Positions 1 to 11,133 of a stretch of 64,000 nucleotides of DNA are shown one piece after another. The position numbers and the translations under genes were made by a program. The notes under the pieces are model-generated. The model was given only the letters and a program-made list of their open reading frames with translations. It was not told where the DNA came from and searched no databases. Origin of the DNA: Cyclospora cayetanensis (lineage: Eukaryota; Apicomplexa; Conoidasida; Eucoccidiorida; Eimeriidae); assembly GCF_002999335.1 (NCBI RefSeq), contig NW_020312347.1:124001-188000 (forward strand). Direction: 5' to 3'. The stretch's first letter is position 1; each line of letters begins with the position of its first letter.

Positions 1-1
1 G

Positions 2-2364
2 GCTTTTGCATCGCGCCTCTTCGAATGCAACAAGCGGCTGCCCTCCCCGTTTTCCCTCCACATGAACCCTCCCTCAGCTTCTAGCGGGGGCAGTACTTCA
101 ATGGCAGTGAAGAAAGGCACGACGACCCTGGGATTTGCATACCAGGTGCGAGGGGCGTAAATTCTCTCTTTTTGCATTCTCGTGCCAGCGAAAAGCAGCG
201 TTTGTCCTTTATTATGCAGCCCTAGACAAAGAAATGAGATGGGAAAATATCTTTCGTGCGTGGTGGGGTGAATGTGAACGCGTCCGATCTTTTCGACTGT
301 GTGTCTGTTGGCTGTGCTGCAGGGAGGCATCGTCATTGCTGTGGACAGCAGAGCCTCAATGGGAACGTTTATAAGCAGTCAGACGGTTTGCAAGGTGTTG
401 GAGATTTCTGACGTTATTTTGGGTGTGTGTATGTGTTGGCTCACAGGCGCGGGCGTCTGGTGTATCGACACCCCTCCTCGCGCAGCTCATGAGTGTGGCT
501 GTGCTTCTTGCCATGCATGAACGCGGTGCATGAGGCTGTCCAGCTGTTGCACGTGTGTGCAATGCGTTTCCTACTGTGCGCGCCTTCTGTTTCTGCCTGG
601 CACTGTTCACGAGCACGCCGCTTGAGAAACACCCTTACGCCTTGTGTCTGCTCCTGCCACACGCATGTGCGCATGTCTGCAGGAACAATGGCTGGAGGAG
701 CGGCGGACTGCAGCTACTGGGAGAGATACCTTTCCAAGCTGTGCAGACTCTTTGAACTAAGAAATCAGGTGTGCTGGAATATAGAGAAAGACAGTTCTTT
801 TACCTCTTGCCTCGAGCCTCCTCGGCGGTACAAGTCTCCTCTTAGCCCCCCCCCTGTATGCTGCCATTCGAAGCTTGCTCTGAGTTAGTTGGAAGATTAT
901 GATGCACAGTATTTTAAAGGAGGCCCATACGACTGCATGTCTACTACGCTAAATGCGCGCTTCAGGAGAAGATACCCGTCGCAGCGGCTTCCAACTTGCT
1001 AGCAAACATTTTCTATTCATGGAGAGGCTACGGCCTTTGCTGCGGTACTTGGTAGCACAAACGGCCTTCCCGTCCTTTCCCTCCCTCCGCGACTGAGCCT
1101 TTGGTAGTGTAGAGCTAGCGAAACAAGACAGGACTGGTTGTTCCTCGTCTCCCCCTCCCTCCCTTCTCAGAAAGAACGTGGAGGGCTTTAGCCAAACAGT
1201 GCTGCTGCGTTTGTACATGATGGCTAGCGGCTTCAAGGCGCTTTGCTGTGCTACTGCTGCTGCTGTTTTGCTGCTTTGCTTTGCTGCGCTACTGCTGCTG
1301 CTGTTTTGCTGCTTTGCTTTGCTGCGCTACTGCTGCTGCTTTTTACTGCACTCTTTCTTCGTGTTTTGACTTCCTGGGAATTTAGGCACCATGATTGCGG
1401 GGTGGAATGCAACAAAAGACGAACCCGAATTGTATTTCGTCGATGACAAGGCCACGCGGTATGCAGGAGGCCAAGGCTGCTGCTGCTGTCAAGCACCGTA
1501 CAGCTTTCCGCCTTTTTCGCCAAAGGGCATGCGCGGGGTGCAATGAAGTTGCGTGAAGTGCAGCGAGATGGGGTACCCCTAGGCAACGAGGCCAGGGCAG
1601 GTGGACAAATCGAGGCGTGGCGTTGTTTTCTGTGTGCTGCTGCGTGCAGCCTTAAGGGAAATCTTTTCTCCTGTGGCAGTGGTAGCACCTTCGCGTACGG
1701 TGTGCTCGACAACACCTACAGATGGCAAGTCCCCTTTTAGTTCGAAGGCTGCCCCGCGTTTTTTTACCTAGAGCTGCAAACGCACCCGTAGCAGCAGTGT
1801 AGCAGCAGCAACAGCAACAGCAACGAGAAAGCATGCGTCCTCATTTTTGTGCAAGGTGTTACTGCGCTTTTTTCTACAGGGGCATGACGGAGGAGGAGGC
1901 CGTTGAGCTAGGACGCCGTGCAATTTACCACGCAACTCACAGAGACGGTGGCTCGGGGGGTGTATGCAGAGGTATGTGTTTTGCGAGTAGTAGATGCCTT
2001 TTGAATGCTCCTCGCTGTTGACTCTTCAGTACGGCCGGGGCCGTCCCGGGTGTCTCTTCTTCAGTCACGCAGCGTAGCGCTTGACTGAAGATGCGAATAC
2101 ACCCCAGAAACGTGTGTTTCTAGGGAGATTGCATCCAGCGTTTTCGTGGGAAGGCGAGGTACTCTGAGAACTCCCATTGACGGGGGTTGCTTGTGCCTCT
2201 TGTTTGCTGCTCTCCCCACAGTCTATCACTGCCATCGCGGCGGATGGAAGCGCGTGGTGGCTGCTGCGGACGTCAGCGCGTTGCACTACGCCTATGCAGC
2301 AGAAAAGGGTGCGTGTACACCCCGTGCCTCTTCCCTTCGCCTGCGAACTGTATATGCTATCTGA
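2..2364 (+). CDS. PSMB5: 20S proteasome subunit beta type-5 (5' truncated by window edge)
   Basis: Chymotrypsin-like catalytic beta subunit of the 20S proteasome. Eight exons join in frame: 2-145, 323-422, 683-768, 966-1044, 1386-1458, 1650-1724, 1880-1971 and 2222-2364 (792 nt). The first is open at the window edge and encodes part of the propeptide. The autocatalytic site reads KKG-TTTLGF, so the N-terminal nucleophile Thr follows the Gly; the Asp of AVDSRAS and the Lys of QTVCKVLEI complete the catalytic set. Other family blocks are [48 protein letters not shown] and [16 protein letters not shown], all typical of beta-5 rather than beta-1 or beta-2. The intron after 1724 begins GCAAGT, a GC-AG donor. 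The last exon holds [12 protein letters not shown] and then a tail of about 15 residues that is not conserved, so the exact C-terminus (stop at 2362-2364) is less certain than the core. Confidence 0.95.
1240..1345. repeat. Intronic 39-bp tandem repeat rich in CTG
   Basis: Roughly 2.7 near-identical copies of a unit containing CTACTGCTGCTGCTGTTTTG repeat with a period of about 39 bp inside the fourth intron of the proteasome gene. Confidence 0.8.
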
Positions 2365-2866
2365 CTGCTTTAGCCATGACGAACTCTTCAAAATTCGGTA
2401 GAAATATGTCTTGAGAGCAGGGGTTCAGTAGGCCGCAGCCACAGCCGCACGCCTTTACAGCGTAGGCAGCGCAAGCAGTGCGTACACCAGTGCGGGCGGC
2501 CTTGTGCGCTTCAGGAACGGATGGCAGTTGCCTCTGAGAGCCCAACTTGCACGTGTAAAAAGCAGGCAAAAGTCGCTCGCACTCCTCCCGTCAGAAGTAC
2601 CATGCTCATCCGCTAGAGCTCTGCCGTGCGCTGAGGCGCCACGCCCAAATATGCGACGCCGTTGATCTGCACAGCAGTAGGGGCTGTTGCAGGTACAGCA
2701 CGTGCCGCTGTTTTGCTGCGTACGTAGAGGCCTGTCGTGTTGCTTCTTAACCGGCGCCTGCAGCTCGCTTGAACAAACTCGATTAGGGGTTGACAAGAAA
2801 GGTATCCCATGAGGAGACGCTGGCGGTGGGAATGAGGGGCCTTAGAAGGACCTTGTTCGCATAAAT
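2365..2866. other. Region between the proteasome gene and the minus-strand exons
   Basis: An open minus-strand frame runs from 2986 down to a stop at 2613 and is proline-rich at its start (LPPPVPVATPARD). It could be the 3' exon of the unidentified minus-strand gene, in competition with the short membrane ORF at 2867-2986. No motif decides between them, and nothing else is seen here. Confidence 0.3.
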
Positions 2867-2986
2867 TCAATGGATTTCCCCTCTGGTAGCCAATGTCTCT
2901 TGCCGGCGTAGCGACAGGTACAGGAGGAGGAAGACCACCGCCAGTCCGTACACCAGAAGGCCCTCTAATAGTCTCATCCCGTTCAT
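2867..2986 (-). CDS. Candidate terminal exon or 39-residue membrane micropeptide
   Basis: An ATG lies directly after a good splice acceptor (TGCGCAG) and opens a 39-codon frame ending in TGA. The product is MNGMRLLEGLLVYGLAVVFL followed by LLYLSLRRQE and a polar tail: one convincing transmembrane helix with basic residues on its C-terminal side. It may be a tail-anchor exon of the gene whose exons lie at 3254-4246; donor CTT|GTATGC near 3264 would join in phase. It could also be a free micropeptide, or chance in a strand whose alternative frame is also open to 2613. No homologue is recognised. Confidence 0.25.
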   Translation of the reverse strand: MNGMRLLEGLLVYGLAVVFLLLYLSLRRQETLATRGEIH

Positions 2987-3253
2987 CTGCGCAGCAGGCA
3001 CACTCTATCCGTCTAGTTTATTCTATTCAAAGAGAACTGAAAATCATACGAAGGTCAAAGATAGCGGACGACACGCATGCGTCGCACGCGTGGTAGGACG
3101 CGGCCCCTCTGACAGCGGCTGTAGTGGCGTGGGCGTGGATCTTTTTGCGCATGCAAGTTTGAATTTTATGAAGATAAAGGGCGTACATGTATCCTAAATA
3201 GTGCGATTTAGGAGGGAGGGGCAGTGAGCAGTAGGCCGGGGGGGTGTTGATTA

Positions 3254-4246
3254 CTAGAGGCATACAAGCATATCCACAGGCTTGCTGGTGCAGATCTCGT
3301 TGGACACGGCAGCGACCAGGGGGCGGAGGCTAGAACAGCTCTCTCTCGAAGAAGAAACTCGAGTAGCTTTACGGGCTTTTTGAGCTCCTCCTGCGCTGCT
3401 GCTCCTGAGAGGCATGAAATACGCCGTTGCACAACCCGCACAGTTGAGACGTAGACACAGGCACAGGTAGCCGCCAGGCGTAGGGGAAACGTAGGAGGGA
3501 GCACGAGAAGAGGCCTTATTTGGCAGAGCATGCCCCGGTACTTTATTTTTGCATTAAACCTACGGGCTTTTTCGGGTGCGTTACGCCACGCTACGTCAAA
3601 GTCTTTGACTGAGTCGAACCAGGAGGCGGCACAGGGTAAGGTGCATGGCAGTCCAGCCGGCCTGCCCTTCTCAGGAGGCCTCCAGCAGGCAGCGCCTTAC
3701 TAGATACAGCGGGAGGGGGGGAGGGAGAGGAGGAGGAGAAAGGAAGGGCGAGGATGAGAGCCACGGTTTGAGTCTTTTTCTTGATCGGAGGGGCCTGCTC
3801 AAGGTACTGTGCAGGTAGCCTTCGTTACCCCGCACATGCATGTGCAAGCACCGCAAAAACAACTCACTTGCTGACACAACTTGCTGAGCTGCAAGGCTGA
3901 AAGGGTTGACAGACGCAGCTTCGTCCGCCGTTGCCAGGGCGCCCCCCCAAGGTAAGAATGCGTCAGGAGGCGCAGCTGCCATTGCAGCCGCAGTTTTTCC
4001 TGCAGCCACCAGATGTTTCTTCCTTCCATCTCTGCCGCAACCTTTGCGTGCTCCGCTTCCTCAGAAGAACTCTTCTGGGCAATTGCGGGTTCGGCCTGGG
4101 GGTGCAGAGGAGGCACAAAAAGAAGAACACACATACACACCCACACACACACGTTGCACGGTCTGTCTCATCCGCTCGTTCTGTGGGAGTCCGCGCTCGC
4201 TTGTCACAGATTGCGTAAATCCTTGAGCCAAGGTGTTCAGGGTATT
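3254..4246 (-). CDS. Candidate internal exons of an unidentified minus-strand gene
   Basis: Two exons join in phase 0. The first is 4246-4160 (29 codons, starting NTLNTLAQGF). The second is 4095-3868 (76 codons, containing SSSEEAEHAKVAAEMEGRN and then WWLQEKLRLQWQLRLL) and ends at a consensus donor CAA|GTGAGT. Only this one of the three frames of 4095-3868 stays open to the donor. A further block at 3390-3254 follows acceptor GCGCAG and can be read as EELKKPVKLLEFLLRERAVL or, one phase on, as LRPLVAAVSNEICTSKPVDM; the second reading faintly resembles a DPY-30/RII-alpha dimerisation motif. The charged, helical composition looks coding. Gene limits, start and function are unknown. Confidence 0.4.
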
Positions 4247-5449
4247 CTTGGAGGGAGGGATGGGGGAAGGCAGAGGAGGCAGCAACCGCAGCGGGTTCGA
4301 AGCAAGGCTTGCGAGGCGGCGTGGCGGGTTAGCCCAGCGTACCGCCGTGCTGCCCCTTTCACCCATCCAGGAGAGAAAAACATCATCTTAGGCAGAAGGA
4401 TACGTCTCCGTCAGCACGTAAGGCCCCTCCGAGCCGTCTGCCAAGGGCTGCAACGTCCAGGGAGAAGCGAGGCTCTGCAAAGTCTTGAGGCCATACACCG
4501 TGGTAGAGCTGCCTTCGGGGAGCGTTACGGTTGCCTCTTCGAACTGAGTTCTACTCTGCGCTCAAATGCCAAACCCCATTAAGCACACACACATACAGAG
4601 ACACAGCGTACAAGCATATCTGTATTAGTGCGTATATATAGGTATAACAATATATGTCTGAAGCGGCCAAAGCTGCGATGTTTAGCCCCTCCCTTCTTCG
4701 CACCTCCTTTACAGGCCCCTAAAAGGCACTACCCAGGTGCGACACGTCCACATGTTGGGCAGCTACACTACAGCTAGGTGGAGAGACACCTGCAGAGGAG
4801 CTTGCGACTAGGAAGGGCGGGGGAAGAAGGGGGGAACGCGCCACCTTGCTCGACCGCACCCATAGAAATTCTTCGGGAACGTTCATTTTGCTGTGTGGAT
4901 CTGTTGGCGGGTTGCATAGCGTAGAGGTGTCTGGCAAGAAGAGTGCTCCTTATGCCTCGGCGTCTTCTGCGAGGGCCGCAGCCGCTGCAGCAGCAGCACC
5001 AAAACAGCCCCAGCCACGTTGCAGGTGGTTGCCTTTTGGAAGTCTGTCTGCACGCTCCCCCTTTTGAACACACAGACTCCCTCCGGCAGCCTTTGACTTT
5101 CGGACCTTCTCCCCCCCGGTTGCGCTCCCTTCCCCCTGGCTGCTGCTGCTGCTGCGATCAGAGGAGGACGCATGCGCTGCGTGGAGAGCAAAGCGTCTGC
5201 TCCCATTCCTGGATTTAAGGAGCTAAAGAGCGCAGCTCTTGGGGAGCCTCACCGTCAGCTATCTGCGTGGGGGCGGTGGGAGGTCAATCAGGAGGAGTCA
5301 TTTTGCGGCTGCAGCGGCTGCAGCGCTGGCTTCCTCCACATCGCTCCGCATGTTGAGCGCTGTAAGGAGGTTGCCGTCAGCTTCTGGCCTCAGACTGCTC
5401 TCCAGGAAGGAGGGAAGTGTGTGGATGCCAAGTGCGTGATCTCCAGTTT

Positions 5450-7198
5450 TTAGAATAAAGTGCGTCCCCCTGCAGTGCATCTCTCTGTCCCGTAGACGCG
5501 CAGTGCCAGAAAGAGGGTTCCTCCGACGAGCACGAAGGCGGCAGCAAGGTGCAAGAAAAACAAAAAGACGCATGGCTCCTCGGAGTGCGCACTGTGGCGG
5601 GAGTCTTTGTTGTACCAGGTCGCCAGAAAGACGACTGCCGCCCAGAGAAGTTAGCGCACCAGTGTGCTTTCTACGGCGTTGCAGGTGTGCAGATTTCTGA
5701 GAGTGCAGGAGGTGTTTTCCGCCATGGCCAGAGGCCTCTTTGCGGCGACCGTGAAGCAAAGAATCAGCTGATCCATGTTTGCGGGGTGAACGAGAAGGCG
5801 GGCAGCAGCTGCTGCGCAGTCTGCACCACGGCTGCATCTACTGCGCCGAACACTTTGGCCTTAGACGGCACAGCCAGAGCCGCGAGGCCTCCAGCTGGAC
5901 GAAAACTTTTCACGAAGGCGCAGAAGACACATTTCTGTGAGCGCACTGAAGCCACGCGCTCGACGCGGCTTTTTATATTCTTAATGCTGAGTTTGGTCGG
6001 CCATGGCCGACCAAACTCAGCTTTTAAATTGACAGACGGGGGAGGGCAAAGCAGCGAGTGGGGTGTACTGGGGGGAGGTGGGATCGAGGGCCTTGTCGGC
6101 TGCCTGCGCTGCGCTGTATGCACCACGGGGAGGACGCCAGCAACACGCGACACCTCGTTCGCCATTCGTTGCTGGCTCAGAGATGCCCCAGAAAGCGTTT
6201 GGCTGCCCCCTCCCCCCTTTAGTGCCGCGTCGAGGCGTGCCAGCGCAAGGCAGTGACCCCTCTCCAGGCCGTCCAGGAGCTTGTGGGTGGAATGCTGCGC
6301 GAAAAGGGCAGCAGTTTGAGCAGTACGCGCAAAGAGCACGCCGGACGAAAGCAGCACGTGCCCATCGCTGGCAAGCAGGTTGGGAAGACACGGCCGCAGG
6401 CCTACCAGGAAACGGCGAAACAACGAGGCAAGTGACCACAAACACAACGGAGAGACGACAACCCATGCAACAAAGCCACACGCCGCGAGACAGGTTCAAG
6501 GCAAAGGCGTATGCCAAAATTCAGACACCTCATAAGGAGCGAAAATGTTGTCTCCCGACGCTGAAGAACTGCTCGCAGCGGACAGCGCAGGCACTGCCGT
6601 AGACAGGCCCACATACGTCCCCCGGTACTGAACAAACACAAACACAACACATATAACAAATACAACACATACACCACATGCAACCCATACCACACATAAT
6701 ACATACGACACAGGGCAACGTGGCAGCCTTTAAAAAACACGGAACGCATGACGCAACGAGGCTAGGAGGGAGGAAAGGAGGCAAAAAAAGCATACCTATA
6801 CATATACCTGCAAATGTACAATATGTATAGTTTGTATATACATATATAGAGAGACAGATATGTATGATGGACGGACAGAGACGTCAAGTTATTCTCGTCT
6901 TCGCGGAAAGACATGCACATGGCCTTTACGGGCCGAAGTGTATACGTGCAGAGGTTTTTCCTGGGAAGATCGGGTGTGCTTACTTGTGAGGGTGCAGCCT
7001 CCACTTTGAGCATGCCAGGCACGTCGAGCATCTCGCTGCAGGCCTCTTTTCTTGCAGTTTCAAGCGTTTTAAGTGTGTCCAGAAAGGCCGAGTAGTGCGT
7101 CATCATCCCGCTGTTAATCTGAGCACCAACTGATCGACGTCGTGGGGGTGTGAATCCAAGCCCTTCGGCAGTGCTCTCTCGCCTGTCTCTCCCGCTTC
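5450..7198 (-). CDS. Candidate exons of an unidentified gene with a C-terminal membrane helix
   Basis: Several minus-strand blocks have splice signals and coding character. About 7198-6984 contains INSGMMTHYSAFLDTLKTLE and ends at donor CAA|GTAAGC. 6627-6529 lies between acceptor TTGTTCAG and donor GAG|GTGTCT. 6367-6154 reads SSGVLFARTAQTAALFAQHS and ends GAG|GTGTCG. 5634-5450 contains FLATWYNKDSRHSAHSEE followed by the hydrophobic VFLFFLHLAAAFVLVGGTLF and then a stop. Exons 6627-6529 and 6367-6154 join in phase only in the frame giving RRETTFSLLM-S-DGHVLL, which does not match the phase-0 end of the 6984 exon, so at least one junction is wrong or missing. A helical region followed by a C-terminal anchor would suit a SNARE such as Sec20, but no signature is clear enough to name it. 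Confidence 0.3.
5986..6021. repeat. 36-bp perfect palindrome
   Basis: The sequence from 5986 to 6021 equals its own reverse complement over all 36 bases. The centre is CGGCCATGGCCG and the arms are GCTGAGTTTGGTCGGCCA. It lies between two candidate minus-strand exons. Confidence 0.95.
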
Positions 7199-10100
7199 AG
7201 CGCACAGCAAGTCGTATGGGATGCCTTGCAAGTTCGTGGAGACGCTCGACTCCGCCGCTGCCCCCATGCCGAGTTCGTTTTCGCCGCTTGCTGCAGAGCC
7301 GAAGTCCACGACGAGGCTGCTGCCGATTGCTGCTGTCCAGCGCAACAAATTCGTAGCGCGGATTCGCGTGGGGGGTGCAGGATGGAGGATGGTTTCCGGC
7401 AGTTTGTACGCCGGAGGCCGCTTGGTCTTTTTGCCTCTGTTTCCATGCTTGGAAGAAGACGCGATGCGAGCTTCTTCGGGGAAAGAAGAGTGCAGCGGTG
7501 CATTTACAGGGGCGCCTCGAGCCGGGGGTTATGGGAAGCTGCAGGCTGGCTCATTGACGCGGCCTTCAGAGTCTTGGCGATGAGTGAGATTCACATGGAC
7601 GGGATTATTCCTTGGGGAAGCGGAGAGCTGCGCATCCCTCGAAGGCGGCTGCTTAGGGCACCAGCACACTGCCTTCTGAGGTGTTTGACGGAGGCAAAGC
7701 AGGCTGCGTGCGTCAATAGCCTTGGGGTGTTGTTGCAGCATGGTGCATCTTCTTCGCCGTTCCCCTGGGAGGAGAAGAGCACCCCTTGATCCGTGGAACG
7801 CTGAGGAGAAGGTAGTGCCGAGAGGATCCATCCAATTGCATTCGTGCGAAGATTTATTATTTCCTCCAGGGGCGGAAGGCCGCCTTCGCAGTAGGCACTG
7901 CCGCTGGTGCCGGAGGGGTCGAAATACCTTCGACGCTCCTCCGCTCACTCTTCCTAGGCGAACACGAAATCCCGTTACCAGCTTGCAGAAAAAGCATTAA
8001 TATTCGTTTAGAGCCTCATTATTTCAGCTTTATGGCAGCAGGCTTTTGACGAATAAACCCTCGCTCCATTTCACGACACACCGCAGATACCGATGCCACA
8101 GGCTAGGAGGGCCTTGTACCAGTCACACTCTTGCTCTGTCAAAGACCGCCTCTAACGACGATTGCCGGCGGGCGTTCTTGAGCTCCCTCTGCTCCCCCTT
8201 GCTCGCGAATACACTTAAAACGCAGTAGGCAATTAATAATGTTGCGAGACAACGCCACAAAGGGCCTTCAGATTCCTTGGATCCTATGGAAGAGGCCCTG
8301 TACTGTGGCTGCCGTTGGATCCATGCAGGCAGCACTCGGGCGCGTGGATTGCGCGGGGCCCTCACACACGTTCTTTATTTGCCTTCCACATAATTTAAAA
8401 TCCATTTTTTCGTATTTGCAAATTTGGTTCAACTGGCAGGCTGTGGGGGGAACCTTCGCGGGTAACCCCGCCGAAGCCGCAGGAAGAGGAAGCACGACCC
8501 CAAAAGGCAGCCTGCGCGCGATCAGCGCTCCTCGATAACTGCGTGTCAACTTCCACAACGTGAAAATTCTGAATGCCTTCAAGCTGGCTGCTACCTGAGC
8601 TTTCTGCTGCTTTTTCCAAAGTCGCATGACCACAAAAGAGCTGGCTATGCAATGAAGTTTGCTGCAGTCGGGCAGTCCGGACTTCCTCGAGGCAATAGCT
8701 GTATCGCTCACTGAAACTCAGGAAAAAAGTGTCTCGTGCGGCAGCGCACCCACAAGAACCCTTCTTCGGCGAAGCGTCAGCTCTATTTGGGCTCCCGAAA
8801 GCCCTTTCTGCTCATCGGCGTCAACGCCGTGGGGCCACAAAACTGCCTGATGGCTGCATCGAAGGCAGTTGATGTTGAGTCGATGACACCGAAAAGACAA
8901 AGGGCAGGCGATCTATGAAATCCGCGCCGCTGAGGAGAGGCAAGAGGCGGCAGGCACAACAAGAGCACCCTGATGATCAATGGCTCAGCTTCTGTTCGTG
9001 TACCCAGACACCTGCATGGGGTGCTCAATCGATGTTCGGTCTTGGCAGGAAAGTACATAGTTTTGCACCCAAAAGGACCTCAACGGAAAGTTACTGAGTG
9101 TTTCCTAAAGGAGTTTCTTCTTTCCCCTGCCCACCGCCCTCCAAGTTCTGATATAAGGGGGGAAAACATCGAACGAACGCTTCACCAGGCCCTCTAAAAG
9201 GTCCGCTTACTGGCAGCTGCTTGCAGGTAGCATCAAATGCATGGAGGCACACACACACGCACAAACACATACAACACTGCGACTGCTTGGTATTGAGCTA
9301 GCACTATGTAGCGAACAGTGCCCCAGTGCGGCTTAGCCCGATACGCTTCGTTGGGGCGATCCAAGAAGTTTCTGAATCGTGATTTAAGAGGCTACAGTAA
9401 AAGCAGCCGGGTTCTTTCCGCATATTCGATTGTGTGCTTAGCGAAAAGTGAACTCATGGACTAGGAGATCCATGCTTTCCCATTGTCACATCTTACTTAT
9501 TGCAGCGCGCTGTTAGATGGACAAAGAAGATACAATGCTGTATGCAGGTGCGCTAGTTGCTTTGGGCAACGAGCTGTGAGTGGTTGGAGTGCTAGGAAGG
9601 TGCAGCTACGGGCAGCCTTGCTATCGGATGCCCCTTCCCAAATGTCAGCGATACTGGGGCACTGGTATGGAAAGTGGGAAACTCGCTAAGAAACCCTTTC
9701 TAGTTTTGTTCAAAGTTTTCAGTGAGCGTGCATTGAGTGCTTCGCTCCGAATATCTCGAATCGAGTGTTCAAAAGTATTGCTCCTCTGATGTTAACGGCA
9801 GAGCGACGTGGCCATAAGGCGGTTCAACTGAAGCTTTCAATTAGGAATTTTACATGAGAGGCATTTGATAAAGTTGGTTACCTTGATTTAAAGAGACATA
9901 GGAAGCTTTACACGTCTGCTTGCTGCTTGCTGCTTCCTTCTGTGTAGACTTCAGGGGACAGACCAGCGCAGAGAAAACGGGACCGCTGTGCTCTGGCTCG
10001 CAGCGAGTGGCACAGATTTGACGAACTGATTCAGCAAATATATTAATCGGGTAGATCAAAGTGCAGCTCGGGGAAGTATGCACACCGCAAGTATCTACGG

Positions 10101-10420
10101 GTCACATCTGAAATCCTGGTCGTTGGCTGTCCACGCAGCAGGGTCAGGGGAAAGCAAAAAAACGAAGGTAGTAGAAAAACACTCTCGAAAACGCTGAGCC
10201 AAATGTCAGATGTTGATCGGATCTCAGTAAAGGCAACAGTATATTGCCACTGTCTGTTTGAAGCGTTCGAGGGAGGGTTTTCCGGGCTGCGCCCTCTACG
10301 CACGAGTACGGGGACCTTGCAGAAAGCAGTGCAGTTGCACTTAAAACAGAATGGTATACAGGGCAGAAGATCCTGACACTGGATTTTAATTTTAATTAAG
10401 GCTTTAAAAGTGGGCCCACT
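7199..10420. other. No identifiable gene
   Basis: On the minus strand at 7348-7103 an open frame (LGMGAAAESSVSTNLQGIPY, then HPHDVDQLVLRL) may be the exon upstream of the 6984 block. Short open frames at 8711-8268 (-) and elsewhere show no family motif and have no supporting splice structure. A short CA-rich run lies near 9250. The rest looks intergenic. Confidence 0.4.
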
Positions 10421-10563
10421 TCATCTCCTTCGACGGGTAGAGCCACGCCGCTTGGTGCGACGCTTGCGAGCGGACGGTGGCAGCGTGTAGGGCAGGGCAA
10501 GACGATCCATGATCAGTGCGCAGTAAACAAAGCCAAAGAAGGCCAAAGCCCAAAACGTGTAGA
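10421..10563 (-). CDS. Terminal exon: transmembrane helix plus arginine-rich tail
   Basis: An exon follows acceptor ATGTAG (with a TTGACTAA branch-like site upstream in the intron) and ends in TGA at 10423-10421. It encodes YTFWALAFFGFVYCALIMD, a clear membrane helix, then RLALPYTLPPSARKRRTKRR and a few more Arg/Ser residues. It enters in phase 1. The upstream exon was not pinned down; open frames at 10600-10720 (-) are candidates. The hydrophobic-then-basic end suggests a small organellar or ER membrane subunit, but no family is recognised. Confidence 0.5.
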
Positions 10564-11133
10564 CTACATTATCTAATTCATTAGGGGATAAATTTAGTCA
10601 AGGTTTGGGAATGCCTTCTTCGGGATAATTCGCGCCTTCCTGCGCCGACTGGCTCGCCGTGGAAGCCACGCAGGGAGAGCAGTGTCGAGGCGCCCAGCGT
10701 TGCGCGTTCTGTTTTCTCTCTGAAGCAATGAACAGCATGTCATGAAATAGCAACAACATAATCCCCTTGGAATCGGATCAGATCATGAATTGGTTTTGTA
10801 CGTAGATGTGTGAATTGCGTGACAGACAAACAGCATATTACCCCCGCTTTACCACAGGCTGAGGCGGTGGCCTGCTGCAGCCAGACTGTCTTAATTGATT
10901 GTGACCAGCAAAGAAGTTACCTGGGCAGCAGCAAAGCCGATGCGCTTCTGAGAACAAGCCGGCGTTCACAATAGTTGGGGGCCTTCGCTCTACTACACTG
11001 TTGCCCTATCCTGTATGTACATCGCGTAGTACAGCGAGCCCGCTTTAGTGGTTCCTTCTGTCTTCCCCGCCACGAGGGGAAACCCGCACTCTCAAGGCTG
11101 CGAAGACTTCTTCTTGCTTCATTTATCGTTAAA

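Noticed and set aside
5549..6256. 235-codon plus-strand ORF across the palindrome
   Set aside because: Composition is arbitrary and it opposes minus-strand blocks that have splice signals and hydrophobic helices.
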